NCBI RefSeq assembly: GCF_900101045.1
Contig: NZ_FNFN01000001.1
Span: forward strand, 620,001 to 684,000
Length of the DNA: 64,000 nt
Direction of reading: 5' to 3'
From: Nocardioides sp. YR527
GTDB lineage: Bacteria > Actinomycetota > Actinomycetes > Propionibacteriales > Nocardioidaceae
The position numbers and the translations under genes were made by a program. Numbering within the stretch: the stretch's first letter is position 1; the number at the start of each line of letters is the position of its first letter. Of this stretch, positions 43,085 through 51,880 are shown piece by piece. The notes under the pieces are model-generated. The model searched no databases. It worked only from the letters and a program-made list of their open reading frames with translations, and was not told the DNA's origin.

Positions 43085-43828
43085 TCAGGATTCGGCGAGC
43101 CAGGCGTCGTAGCTGATCTTGCCGATCCGGGCGTCCGGTCCGGTGGTGAGGGAGTCCTCGGCGACGCGCGCGCCGTAGTACAGGGCGTTGGCATCGGCGA
43201 CGATCGCACGGGAGTCGCTCTCGTGGTCCAGTGCTCGGCGCCCGAGCTCGGCGAGCGGGATCGAGTCCGGTCCGCCGATCTCGACGATCCCGTTGGCCGC
43301 GGGCTCCAGGGTCGCGTCGGTCACGAACGCGGCGACGTCGTCGGCCGCGATCGGCTGGAACAGCGAGTCGGTCAGCCGGATGACGTCGCCGTCCACACCC
43401 TGCTCGACGATCGCGCGCACGAACTCGTGGAACTGGGTCGAGCGCACGATCGTGTAGGGCTGGCCGGAGTCGGTGATCACCTTCTCCTGGGCGACCTTGG
43501 CCCGCAGGTAGGCGCTGTCCTGCTCCCGATCTGCACCGACGATGGACAGGGCCACGTGGTGGCCCACCCCCGCCTCCGTCTCGGCCGCGAGCTGGTTCGT
43601 CGTCGAGCTGACGAAGAAGTCCAGGACAGCCTGCGGCTCCCATGAGGGCGAGTTGGTCACGTCGAGCACCACGTCGGCACCCTCGAACGCCTCAGCGAGC
43701 CCTTCGCCGGTGATGGTGTTGACGCCGGTGTTCGGCGAGGCCGCCACAGCGTCGTGTCCCCGCTCGGTGAGGTCTGCCACCACCTTGGACCCGATCATGC
43801 CCGTGCCGCCGATCACGATGATCCTCAT
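43085..43828 (-). CDS. NmrA-like NAD(P)-binding SDR (atypical)
   Basis: 247 aa. The N-terminal dinucleotide loop VIGGTGMIGSKVVADL is followed by NAD(P)H-binding sensor-like features: DVVLDVTNSPSW, HHVALSIVGADR, YLRAKVAQEKVI and YTIVRSTQFHEF. No YxxxK pair is placed as in classical SDRs. ATG 43828 is used because an upstream in-frame GTG or ATG would cross the promoter. An ECF41-type promoter (43874-43900) lies about 45 nt upstream. Such oxidoreductase/epimerase genes are the usual targets of ECF41 sigma factors, one of which is encoded at 47399. Confidence 0.85.
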   Translation of the reverse strand: MRIIVIGGTGMIGSKVVADLTERGHDAVAASPNTGVNTITGEGLAEAFEGADVVLDVTNSPSWEPQAVLDFFVSSTTNQLAAETEAGVGHHVALSIVGADREQDSAYLRAKVAQEKVITDSGQPYTIVRSTQFHEFVRAIVEQGVDGDVIRLTDSLFQPIAADDVAAFVTDATLEPAANGIVEIGGPDSIPLAELGRRALDHESDSRAIVADANALYYGARVAEDSLTTGPDARIGKISYDAWLAES

Positions 43829-43873
43829 GTTGATCCCGTTCTGTAGTCGAGGTTTGATGTCCGTCGACACACT

Positions 43874-43900
43874 GACCGGGTCGGTCGCCGGAATGTGACA
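43874..43900 (-). promoter_or_regulatory. Candidate ECF41 (SigJ-type) promoter of the NmrA-like gene
   Basis: On the minus strand TGTCACA (43900-43894), 16 nt, then GGTC (43877-43874) preceded by C. The published ECF41 promoter has TGTCACA at -35 and CGTC at -10. The same arrangement lies at 45525-45551. Confidence 0.6.
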
Positions 43901-43986
43901 GCGAGACCTCAACGCGAGCAGACAACGCCGTTGACTGTGATACTGCTGGCACCTGCCTTCGCCTTCGGAAGGGAAGGAGCACGATC

Positions 43987-45489
43987 ATGACCGGCATCGC
44001 GCCCGACGGAACGGCGCTGCGGCTGGGCACCCCGCGCGGCCGCTGGGTGTTGGCGACCACAGTGCTGGGCTCCGGCCTGGCGATGCTCGACGCGACGGTC
44101 GTCAACGTCGCGCTCGGTCGGATCGGGGAGGACCTCGATACGGGCTTCGCCGGCCTGCAGTGGACGGTCAACGCCTACACGCTGAGCCTGGCTGCTCTCA
44201 TCCTTCTCGGCGGCTCGCTCGGCGACCGCTTCGGCCGGCGTCGGGTGTTCCTCATCGGTGTGGTCTGGTTCGCCGTCGCATCGCTGTTGTGCGGACTCGC
44301 CCCCGACATCGAACTCCTCATCGCGGCGCGCGGGCTCCAGGGGATCGGCGGCGCGCTGCTGACCCCAGGGAGCCTGGCGATCATCGCGGCGTCGTTCCAT
44401 GCCGACGACCGGGCGGCCGCGGTCGGCGCCTGGTCGGGTCTGAGCGGCGTCGCTGCCGCGGTCGGTCCGCTCATCGGCGGCTGGCTGGTCGAGCTCGACT
44501 GGCGACTCGTCTTCATCGTCAACGTCCCGGTCGCGGTCCTCATCGTCATCACCGCCCTGCGCTACGTACCCGAGAGCCGTGACCCGGACGCAACCGGCCG
44601 GATCGACGTGACCGGCACCCTGTTGGCCGCCGTCGGGCTCGGCGCGCTCACCTTCGGGCTGACCAGGGCGGGCGAGGTGGGGTTCGCCGGCTCCGTGGCG
44701 GCGACAACCGTCCTCGGGATCGCGTGCCTGGCCGCGTTCCTCGTGGTCGAGGCCCGCTCGAGTCATCCGCTGGTCCCGCTCGAGCTCTTCCGCAACCCTC
44801 AGTTCAGCGCGGCCAACGCCGTGACCCTGCTCGTCTACGCCGCGCTCGGCGTGATCTTCGTGCTGCTCGTCCTCCAGCTCCAGATCGTCAGCGGCTGGTC
44901 GCCGCTCGCCGCAGGCTCAGCGATGCTTCCGCTCACCGTGGTGATGCTCCTCTTCTCCTCCCGTGCCGGAGCGCTGGCCCAACGCATCGGCCCGCGTCTG
45001 CCGATGACCCTCGGCCCGCTCGTCGCGGCAGTCGGCGTGCTCTGGATGGGGCGGCTCGGCCCGCAGGCGTCGTACGTCACCGATGTGCTCCCGTCCGTCC
45101 TGCTCTTCGCCGCCGGGCTCACCCTGCTCGTCGCCCCTTTGACCGCCACCGTGCTCGACGCCGCCGACGACCGGCACGCCGGCATCGCCTCGGGGGTGAA
45201 CAACGCGGTCGCCCGGACGGCCGGGCTGCTCGCCGTCGCCGTCATCCCGGCCGCCGTCGGGATCGCGGGCGACGATTACACGGACCCGACCGCGTTCGAC
45301 GACGGCTACGGCATGGCGATGCTCATCAACGCCGGCCTCCTGGTCCTCGGCGCGGTGATCGCGGTGACGTTCGTACGCCGCCCGCTTGCGGCCGAACCCG
45401 AGCCCGAGGACCACCGGATGCACATCGAGACCTGCGTGCACTGCGGCGTCACCGGGACGCAGCTGCACCCGGCCGACCACGACCGCTGA
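43987..45489 (+). CDS. MFS multidrug transporter, DHA2/EmrB type, with Cys/His tail
   Basis: 500 aa, 14 membrane segments. Motif A reads GGSLGDRFGRRRVFLIG and motif C-like GLSGVAAAVGPLIGGWLVE; LDATVVNVALGRI marks the first helix of the DHA2 family. SD AAGGAG precedes ATG 43987. It should export lipophilic compounds using the proton gradient. The C-terminus ends MHIETCVHCGVTGTQLHPADHDR, with a CxxC and two histidines that could bind metal; this tail is unusual for the family. Divergent from the NmrA-like gene. Confidence 0.9.
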   Translation: MTGIAPDGTALRLGTPRGRWVLATTVLGSGLAMLDATVVNVALGRIGEDLDTGFAGLQWTVNAYTLSLAALILLGGSLGDRFGRRRVFLIGVVWFAVASLLCGLAPDIELLIAARGLQGIGGALLTPGSLAIIAASFHADDRAAAVGAWSGLSGVAAAVGPLIGGWLVELDWRLVFIVNVPVAVLIVITALRYVPESRDPDATGRIDVTGTLLAAVGLGALTFGLTRAGEVGFAGSVAATTVLGIACLAAFLVVEARSSHPLVPLELFRNPQFSAANAVTLLVYAALGVIFVLLVLQLQIVSGWSPLAAGSAMLPLTVVMLLFSSRAGALAQRIGPRLPMTLGPLVAAVGVLWMGRLGPQASYVTDVLPSVLLFAAGLTLLVAPLTATVLDAADDRHAGIASGVNNAVARTAGLLAVAVIPAAVGIAGDDYTDPTAFDDGYGMAMLINAGLLVLGAVIAVTFVRRPLAAEPEPEDHRMHIETCVHCGVTGTQLHPADHDR

Positions 45490-45524
45490 GTCAGGTGTGA
45501 CTCCGGCGACTTCGGAGCGGAAGG

Positions 45525-45551
45525 TGTCACGGATCGGCGCCCAGTTCGGTC
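45525..45551 (+). promoter_or_regulatory. Candidate ECF41 (SigJ-type) promoter of the flavoprotein gene
   Basis: TGTCACG (45525-45531), 16 nt, then GGTC (45548-45551) preceded by C. It gives a leader of about 35 nt that includes an SD (AAGGAAC) before GTG 45592. Confidence 0.55.
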
Positions 45552-45591
45552 TTCATGGTGACCGACCTCGCCGACATGAGAAGGAACAGTC

Positions 45592-47322
45592 GTGAACACA
45601 CCAGAGACCCGAGTCGCCACCTCCGTGCTGGTCATCGGAACCGGGGGAGCCGGTCTGCGAGCGGCCATCGAGCTCGCCGAGCGCGGCGTCGATGTCCTCG
45701 CGATCGGCAAGCGCCCGAAGACGGACGCGCACACCACGCTGGCTGCCGGTGGTATCAACGCCGCCCTGGCGACGATGGACCCCGAGGACACCTGGCAGCA
45801 GCACGCCGCGGACACCATCCAGGAGAGCTACCTGCTGGCCGATCCGGAGACCGTACGCGTCGTCACCGAAGGCGCTGCGGAGGGCATCGCGGACCTGGCG
45901 AGATACGGGATGCCGTTCCACCGCGAGCCCGACGGCCGGATCTCGCAGCGCTACTTCGGAGCGCACACCTACCGGCGCACCGCGTACGCCGGCGACTACA
46001 CCGGGCTGGAGATCCAGCGCACGCTCGTCGCCCGAGCCAAGCAGCTCGAAGTCCCGATCCTCGACTCGGTGTACATCACCCGGCTCCTGGTCCGCGACAA
46101 CGCCGTCTTCGGGGCCTACGGGTTCGACGTGGGCGACGGGACCCGGTACGTCATCCATGCCGACGCGGTGATCCTGGCCGCGGGCGGGCACACCCGGATC
46201 TGGCGGCGCACCTCGTCACGCCGAGACGAGAACAACGGCGACTCGTTCCGCCTTGCCGTGGACGCAGGCTGCCGAATCCGTGACGCCGAACTGGTGCAGT
46301 TCCACCCCTCCGGGCTCATCGCGCCCGAGAACGCCGCGGGCACACTGGTCTCCGAGGCCGCCCGCGGTGAGGGAGGCGTCCTGCGCAACCAGCTCGGCGA
46401 GCGGTTCATGGCGCGCTATGACGCGGATCGGATGGAGCTGTCCACGCGCGACCGGGTCGCGCTGGCCGCCTACACCGAGATCAAGGAGGGCCGTGGCACC
46501 CCGGACGGGGGAGTCTGGCTGGACGTGTCGCACCTGCCGCACGACACGATCATGCAGAAGCTGCCGCGCGTCTACCAGACGCTCATGGAGCTGCAGATGC
46601 TCGACATCACCAAGGCCCCGATCGAGGTGGCGCCGACGGCTCACTACTCGATGGGTGGCGTGTGGGTGCGGCCTGAGGACCACGGCACCGACGTCGACGG
46701 CCTGTACGCCATCGGCGAGGCGTCCAGCGGTCTTCACGGAGCCAACCGGCTCGGCGGGAACTCCCTCATCGAGCTCCTCGTCTTCGGACGCATCACCGGC
46801 CGTGCGGCCGCCGAGTACTCCACGAACCTGGAGGCCCAGCACCGCTCTGCCGAGGCACTCGCAGCCGCCCGGGCGGAGGTCGACGTGCTCCTGGCGGCGG
46901 ACGGCCCCGAGAACGTACGCGCCATGCAGCGCGCCGTCCGCGACATCATGACCGAGCACGCCGGGGTGGTGCGCGACGAGGGCGGCCTGGGCAAGGGGCT
47001 CGCGCGGCTCGACGAGCTCGAGACCCGGCTTGCCGATATCGGCGTCCACCCCGACATCGCCGGGTTCCAGGATCTCGCCCACGCCTTCGACCTGAAGGCC
47101 GCGCTGCTCTCGGCGCGGGCGACCATCGAGACCGCTCTCGAGCGCAGGGAGACCCGAGGCTGCCACAACCGTTCCGACTACCCGGACCTCGACCCGAGCC
47201 TGCGCGTCAACCTCGTCTGGTCGGGTCCCGGGTCCGTCGCGCGCGAGGCGATCCCGCCGATCCCTGCCGAGATCCAGGCGCTCATGCGCGAGGTCTCGGC
47301 TGAGGGAAAGCTCGTCGAGTAG
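45592..47322 (+). CDS. Fumarate reductase/succinate dehydrogenase-type flavoprotein
   Basis: 576 aa. FAD motif VLVIGTGGAGLRAAIELAERG (about 11-31). DAHTTLAAGGINAAL places a His where SdhA/FrdA bind FAD covalently, which separates it from L-aspartate oxidase. Active-site regions: VQFHPSGLI, LSTRDRVALAAYTEI, APTAHYSMGGVWV and HGANRLGGNSLIELLVFGR. The C-terminal domain reads RETRGCHNRSDYP. Known SdhA/FrdA work with an iron-sulfur and membrane subunit; none is encoded beside it, so it may be a soluble oxidoreductase. The upstream ECF41-like promoter links it to the sigma factor at 47399. Confidence 0.88.
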   Translation: MNTPETRVATSVLVIGTGGAGLRAAIELAERGVDVLAIGKRPKTDAHTTLAAGGINAALATMDPEDTWQQHAADTIQESYLLADPETVRVVTEGAAEGIADLARYGMPFHREPDGRISQRYFGAHTYRRTAYAGDYTGLEIQRTLVARAKQLEVPILDSVYITRLLVRDNAVFGAYGFDVGDGTRYVIHADAVILAAGGHTRIWRRTSSRRDENNGDSFRLAVDAGCRIRDAELVQFHPSGLIAPENAAGTLVSEAARGEGGVLRNQLGERFMARYDADRMELSTRDRVALAAYTEIKEGRGTPDGGVWLDVSHLPHDTIMQKLPRVYQTLMELQMLDITKAPIEVAPTAHYSMGGVWVRPEDHGTDVDGLYAIGEASSGLHGANRLGGNSLIELLVFGRITGRAAAEYSTNLEAQHRSAEALAAARAEVDVLLAADGPENVRAMQRAVRDIMTEHAGVVRDEGGLGKGLARLDELETRLADIGVHPDIAGFQDLAHAFDLKAALLSARATIETALERRETRGCHNRSDYPDLDPSLRVNLVWSGPGSVAREAIPPIPAEIQALMREVSAEGKLVE

Positions 47323-47398
47323 CTCCGGATGGTGATCGACATCGGTCAGCACCGCAGGGTGAGTCATGATTGACACCCTGACGACGAAAGGATCCGTG

Positions 47399-48274
47399 AT
47401 GGCGCCGGTCGATGAGCTGGACGATGCTCTCGAGGCCTTCAACCAGGCGCGGCCCAGGCTCTTCGGCGTCGCCTACCGCATCCTGGGCAGTGCGGCCGAG
47501 GCCGAGGACATCGTCCAAGAGGCATGGCTGCGTTGGCAGCAGCACGATCGAGCATCGGTACGCAGCCCCGCTGCCTTCCTCACCACGGTGACCACGAGGC
47601 TGGCGATCAACTCCGTCGGGTCGGCCAGAGCTCGCCACGAGACCTACGTCGGGCCGTGGCTGCCGGAGCCGGTCAGCACCGCTGAGGACCCCACCCTCGG
47701 CGCCGAACGAGCCGAGGCGCTGGAGCTCGCGACGCTCCTGCTGATGGAGAGCCTCGGCCCCGACCAGCGAGCGGCCTATGTCCTGCGGGAGGCGTTCGAC
47801 TACTCCTACGAGAAGATCGCCGAGATCCTCTCGGTCTCCGTCGTCAACGCGCGCCAGCTCGTCAGTCGCGCGAAGAAGCACATCGGATCCGGTCGAAAGC
47901 AGCCGGTCGACATGGCGGAGTACCAGCGGCTGCTCGCCGCTTTCGTCTCGGCTGCCCGCAGCGGCGAGGTCAAACGCCTCGAGGCTCTGCTGAGCGAGGA
48001 CGTCGTCAGCCGTTCAGACGGAGCCGGAATCGTGGCCAGCGCCGCTCGGCGTCCGGTCCGGGGCCGTGACCGGGTCGCGCGGTTCCTCGCCGGCTGGTCC
48101 GATCGGTGGTGGCCCGAGGTCACCTTGGAGTGGGCCCAGATCAACGGGCTTCCGGGGTTGCTCATGCGGCGCGACGGCGAGCCGGCCGCAGTCCTCTCGA
48201 TCTCCGCCTCGCCCGACGGGATCGACGAGATCATGTGGCAGATGGTCCCGGACAAGCTGCATCGGGCGATGTAG
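47399..48274 (+). CDS. ECF41 sigma factor (SigJ-like) with SnoaL-type C-terminal domain
   Basis: 291 aa. Sigma region 2: FGVAYRILGSAAEAEDIVQEAWLRW and LTTVTTRLAINSVGSAR; the linker has the ECF41 motif YVGPWLPEPV; region 4 ends YEKIAEILSVSVVNARQLVSRAKKHI. The C-terminal 100 residues form the SnoaL-like domain, with RPVRGRDRVARFLAGW. In this group that domain regulates activity instead of a separate anti-sigma factor. ATG 47399 has AAAGGA upstream; GTG 47396 or ATG 47366 are alternatives. Candidate promoters for it are at 43874-43900 and 45525-45551. Confidence 0.92.
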   Translation: MAPVDELDDALEAFNQARPRLFGVAYRILGSAAEAEDIVQEAWLRWQQHDRASVRSPAAFLTTVTTRLAINSVGSARARHETYVGPWLPEPVSTAEDPTLGAERAEALELATLLLMESLGPDQRAAYVLREAFDYSYEKIAEILSVSVVNARQLVSRAKKHIGSGRKQPVDMAEYQRLLAAFVSAARSGEVKRLEALLSEDVVSRSDGAGIVASAARRPVRGRDRVARFLAGWSDRWWPEVTLEWAQINGLPGLLMRRDGEPAAVLSISASPDGIDEIMWQMVPDKLHRAM

Positions 48275-48298
48275 ATCGACAGGCCCTAGGGTGCGGGT

Positions 48299-48778
48299 AT
48301 GGCACTGACCCACGACTACACGGTCTCGGTGGAGTGGACGGGCAACCGTGGCACCGGGACGAGCGGCTACCGCGACTACGCCCGCGACCACGTCGTACGC
48401 ATCGAGGGCCTGCCCGACATCCTCGGCTCCGCCGATCCGACCTTCCGCGGCGACGCGAGCCGGCACAACCCCGAGCAGCTGCTGCTGACCTCGCTGGCGC
48501 AGTGCCACATGCTCTCCTACCTGCACCAGGCGGTGACGGTGGGCGTGGTCGTCCTCGACTACCACGATGCCGCGACCGCCACCATGGAGACGCAGGGGAC
48601 CGGCGGCCGGTTCACCCGCGCCGTGCTGCACCCGGTCGTCACCGTCGCCGACGCGTCGATGATCGAGGCCGCGACGTCCGCCCACCACCAGGCCCACCTG
48701 GACTGCTTCATCGCGAGCAGCGTGAACTTCCCGGTCGACGTCGAGCCGACCGTGATCGTCGGTGGGCCGACTCTCTAG
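48299..48778 (+). CDS. OsmC-family peroxiredoxin-like protein
   Basis: 159 aa. The two cysteines expected of OsmC/Ohr enzymes are in LAQCHMLSYLHQA and HLDCFIASSVNFPV; the fold also shows GDASRHNPEQLLL. These proteins reduce organic hydroperoxides. TAGGGT (48287-48292) lies 6 nt before ATG 48299, indicating a leaderless mRNA. It follows the ECF41 gene and its stop overlaps that of the convergent channel gene by 4 nt. Confidence 0.9.
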   Translation: MALTHDYTVSVEWTGNRGTGTSGYRDYARDHVVRIEGLPDILGSADPTFRGDASRHNPEQLLLTSLAQCHMLSYLHQAVTVGVVVLDYHDAATATMETQGTGGRFTRAVLHPVVTVADASMIEAATSAHHQAHLDCFIASSVNFPVDVEPTVIVGGPTL

Positions 48779-49293
48779 TCGCTGCGTGGGCGGGTCGGAG
48801 AAGTGGTCTGGGCGCGGACGAGCGAGGCCACCACCACGATGTTGAAGACGATCATCACGCACACCAACGCCCTCGCGAGCTGACCCTCGGCGTGGACATC
48901 GCCGTACCCGACCGTCGTCATGGTGCTCAAGGTGAAATAGAGAGCATCGGTCCGCGTCTCCAGGCCGCTGATCTCGTCCGGACGGATCTCGTTGAGCAGG
49001 AAGAAGGTCAGCGACGCCGCCATCACCAGCAGGATCAGCAACATCGCCAGCACGCGCGTGCTGCGCCCCGGCCCGCCCCTGCGGACGGAGCCGAGCTCCC
49101 TGATCATCACGGTCCCGACGAGTGAGAGTGCCCCCACCGTCACCAGCAAGCTCGCACCGACGGCCACCACCGAGTCCGTTGCCCACTTCAACGGGAAGGC
49201 GTAGTAAGCGACCAGCAGGCCGCCGAAGGTCAGGATCGGACGCGACCAGGCCTTGGACAGCGGATTCCGCTCATCTGATCGACTGCTCGTCAC
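48775..49293 (-). CDS. Two-pore-helix potassium-channel-like protein
   Basis: 172 aa. The selectivity filter is seen as TLSTMTTVGYGDVHAEG, with flanking membrane helices (about 22-40, 46-63, 83-101, 140-160). It has no cytoplasmic RCK/TrkA domain, so it is a minimal Kef/Ion_trans_2-type channel. Convergent with OsmC (4-nt overlap). Confidence 0.9.
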   Translation of the reverse strand: MTSSRSDERNPLSKAWSRPILTFGGLLVAYYAFPLKWATDSVVAVGASLLVTVGALSLVGTVMIRELGSVRRGGPGRSTRVLAMLLILLVMAASLTFFLLNEIRPDEISGLETRTDALYFTLSTMTTVGYGDVHAEGQLARALVCVMIVFNIVVVASLVRAQTTSPTRPRSD

Positions 49294-49460
49294 CGGGCTC
49301 TCCGCTGGCCAGAGGTAGGCGCCTCGTAGGCGGCTTTCCCATGGAAGTCTCGATTCGTCGTACGAACTGAATCCTCAGGATGCGGGCACGGACGGGGCCG
49401 CCGCGTCACCCGTCACGGGTGACACTGCAGCCAGTCGGCCTGGTTCCGCTGCACCTGGCC

Positions 49461-49476
49461 CCCTCTTCCGGGGGTA
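49461..49476 (+). promoter_or_regulatory. CCCTC-GGGGGTA element, site A
   Basis: CCCTCTTCCGGGGGTA, 27 nt before the acyl-CoA ligase start. Related sites lie at 55767-55782, 57173-57206 and 58137-58152. Confidence 0.5.
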
Positions 49477-49502
49477 GGGCGGGGGTCGGCCTCGCGGCGA
49501 TG

Positions 49503-51230
49503 ATGACCGCCATGACTGGATCGACCTCGACCGACGCCCTCCTCGCCGCCCGGGACGCGCTGATCGCCCAGCGCCTCGACTACGCCGAGGCGCTCGACAC
49601 CTTCCGCTGGCCCGACGTCGGGGAGAGCTTCAACTTCGCCCACGACTGGTTCGACCCGATGGCTCGGGGAAACGACGCCCCCGCGCTGGTCATCTCCGAG
49701 TCGGACGGGTCGCGGGCTGAGTACTCCTTCGACGAGCTGGCGCGTCGTTCGGACGCGGTGGCCCGCTACCTTCGGCGCCTCGGCGTCGGCCCGGGCGACA
49801 GCGTGGTCGTCATGCTCGGCAACCAGGTCGAGCTGTGGGAGACGATGCTCGCGGCGATGAAGGTCGGGGCGGTCCTGATGCCGACGACGACGGCGGTCGG
49901 CACGGCCGAGCTGGTGGACAGGCTCGAGCGTGGCCGGGCGAAGGCCGTGGTCTGCAATTCTGAGGACACCGCCAAGTTCGACGGCGTCCCCGGCGACTAC
50001 GTGCGGATCAGCGTGGGGGAGCGAGAGGGCTGGAACGGGTACGCCGCAGCTGCCGCGGAGAGCGAGGAGCCGCTCGAGCACCCCGGCAACGCCACCACCG
50101 ACGCGCTGCTCCTCTACTTCACCAGTGGCACCACGAGCCGGCCGAAGCTGGTCGAGCACACCCACTACACCTACCCGGTCGGGCACCTCTCGACGATGTA
50201 CTGGCTCGGCCTGCGCCCCGGCGACGTGCACATGAACATCTCCAGCCCCGGCTGGGCCAAGCACGCCTGGTCGAACTTCTTCGCGCCCTGGCTCGCCGGA
50301 GCGACCGTCTTCGTCCTCAACTACGCGCGCTTCGAGGCGGCCACCCTGCTGCAGCGGATCCGGGAGGAGCAGGTGACCAGCATGTGCGCTCCGCCGACCG
50401 TGTGGCGGATGCTCATCCAGGCCGACCTCTCCGGCGGCTGTGGATCGTTGCGCGAGGCGATCAGTGCCGGCGAGCCGCTCAACCCCGAGGTGATCAGCCA
50501 GGTCGAGCGGGCGTGGGGCCTGACCATCCGGGACGGCTTCGGGCAGACCGAGATGACCGCGACGATCGCCAACAGCCCCGGTCAGCCCGTACGTCCCGGC
50601 TCGATGGGGCGCCCTCTCCCCGGCGTCCCGGTCGTGCTGGTCGACCCGATCGAGGGCACCGTGGTCGAGGGACCAGGGGAGGGCGAGCTGTGCCTCGATC
50701 TGGGCCCCGACCTCGCCCACCGGCCCGCGACCCTGATGACCGGCTACCGCGAGGACGAGAAGCGCACCGCCGACGCGATGCGCGACGGCTTCTTCCACAC
50801 CGGCGACGTCGCCGCCCGCGACGAGGACGGCTACATCACCTACGTCGGTCGCACCGACGACGTCTTCAAGGCCTCCGACTACAAGGTCTCACCCTTCGAG
50901 CTGGAGTCGGTCCTGATCGAGCACCCCGCGGTGGCCGAGGCGGCGGTCGTGCCGGCACCCGACCCGGTGCGACTGGCCGTCCCCAAGGCGTACGTCTCCC
51001 TGACCGCCGGCCACGAGCCGACCGCCGAGACCGCCCGGGCCATCCTCGAGTTCGCCCGCGACCACCTGCCGCCCTACCTGCGCGTGCGTCGCCTGGAGTT
51101 CTTCGACCTGCCGAAGACGATCTCGGGGAAGATCCGGCGCGTCGAGCTCCGGGTGCGTGAGCAGGAGGTCGTCGACCAGCGGCCGACCGGGGAGCACCGC
51201 TACGAGGACTTCTTCTCCCGTCAGTCCTGA
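49503..51230 (+). CDS. AMP-forming acyl-CoA synthetase (acetyl/medium-chain acid type)
   Basis: 575 aa from ATG 49503; ATGs at 49500 and 49512 are equally possible. Core motifs: LLYFTSGTTSRPKLVEHTH (P-loop), DGFGQTEMTATIAN (A5), GFFHTGDVAARDEDGYITYVGRTDDVFKASDYKVSPFELES (A7-A8), and LPKTISGKIRRVELR with the A10 lysine. This arrangement matches ACSM/AcsA-type ligases rather than FadD. It is the only gene in its unit, behind a CCCTC-GGGGGTA element. The acid is unknown. Confidence 0.9.
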   Translation: MTAMTGSTSTDALLAARDALIAQRLDYAEALDTFRWPDVGESFNFAHDWFDPMARGNDAPALVISESDGSRAEYSFDELARRSDAVARYLRRLGVGPGDSVVVMLGNQVELWETMLAAMKVGAVLMPTTTAVGTAELVDRLERGRAKAVVCNSEDTAKFDGVPGDYVRISVGEREGWNGYAAAAAESEEPLEHPGNATTDALLLYFTSGTTSRPKLVEHTHYTYPVGHLSTMYWLGLRPGDVHMNISSPGWAKHAWSNFFAPWLAGATVFVLNYARFEAATLLQRIREEQVTSMCAPPTVWRMLIQADLSGGCGSLREAISAGEPLNPEVISQVERAWGLTIRDGFGQTEMTATIANSPGQPVRPGSMGRPLPGVPVVLVDPIEGTVVEGPGEGELCLDLGPDLAHRPATLMTGYREDEKRTADAMRDGFFHTGDVAARDEDGYITYVGRTDDVFKASDYKVSPFELESVLIEHPAVAEAAVVPAPDPVRLAVPKAYVSLTAGHEPTAETARAILEFARDHLPPYLRVRRLEFFDLPKTISGKIRRVELRVREQEVVDQRPTGEHRYEDFFSRQS

Positions 51231-51781
51231 TCCACCAGGCGCCGGACGCTCTCGACGACGATCTCCCGGCATCGGGAGCGGCTCGGCCGGCGCACCAGGG
51301 CCAGCTCGGGGGTGTGCAGGTGCCAGCTCATCGCCAGCGCACGAACCTCGGTGAGCAGCTCGAGCGGCGAGTAGGCGGTCGTCAGCTTTCCGGCACGCTG
51401 CGCCTCCTCGATCTTGGCCAGCTTCGCATCGTTGGAGGCGACGATCGCCGGGAGCTTCCCGTCGGGGCGCTCGAGCTGGTACCAGGTCGTCAGTCGAAGC
51501 GTCGTGGGGAAGCGTTCGTACAGGTCGAAGGACCGCCCGGCATAGGCGGGCAGGTCGGTGGCGTCGAACTCGACCTCGTCGACGAACGCGAGCACCCGGT
51601 GGGCGAACACGGCGTCGAAGAGCTCGTCCTTCGTGCCGAAGTACTTGTAGATCAGCGCCTTGTTCGCCAGCGCCGTCTCCGCGATCCGGTCGACGCGCGA
51701 GCCGGCGATGCCGTACGCCGCGAACTCGGCCTCGGCAGCGTCGAGGATGCGGACACGGGTCGCCTCGGAGTCTCTGGCCAT
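51221..51781 (-). CDS. TetR-family regulator
   Basis: 186 aa. HTH: ILDAAEAEFAAYGIAGSRVDRIAETALANKALIYKYFGTKDEL. The C-terminal domain is TetR_C-like (LTTWYQLERPDGK). It is divergent from the DHA2 MFS gene at 51881 with two inverted near-identical 15-mers between them, so it is very probably the repressor of that pump. The 3' end overlaps the acyl-CoA ligase gene by 10 nt. Confidence 0.9.
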   Translation of the reverse strand: MARDSEATRVRILDAAEAEFAAYGIAGSRVDRIAETALANKALIYKYFGTKDELFDAVFAHRVLAFVDEVEFDATDLPAYAGRSFDLYERFPTTLRLTTWYQLERPDGKLPAIVASNDAKLAKIEEAQRAGKLTTAYSPLELLTEVRALAMSWHLHTPELALVRRPSRSRCREIVVESVRRLVDQD

Positions 51782-51799
51782 ACGCCCATCCTAAAGCAA

Positions 51800-51863
51800 G
51801 TAACTAGTTAGTTGTCTTTTTCGGCGGAGAGTGATTCACTGAAATAACCAACTCGTTAGTTAC
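51800..51863. promoter_or_regulatory. Two TetR operators between regulator and efflux pump
   Basis: GTAACTAGTTAGTTG (51800-51814) and CAACTCGTTAGTTAC (51849-51863) are inverted near-copies, 34 nt apart. Each is itself partly palindromic. They flank both start regions. Confidence 0.7.
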
Positions 51864-51880
51864 ATAGGAATGGTGCACTC

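Noticed and set aside
45592..47322. L-aspartate oxidase (nadB)
   Set aside because: The covalent-FAD His of SdhA/FrdA is present and no nadA or nadC gene is adjacent.
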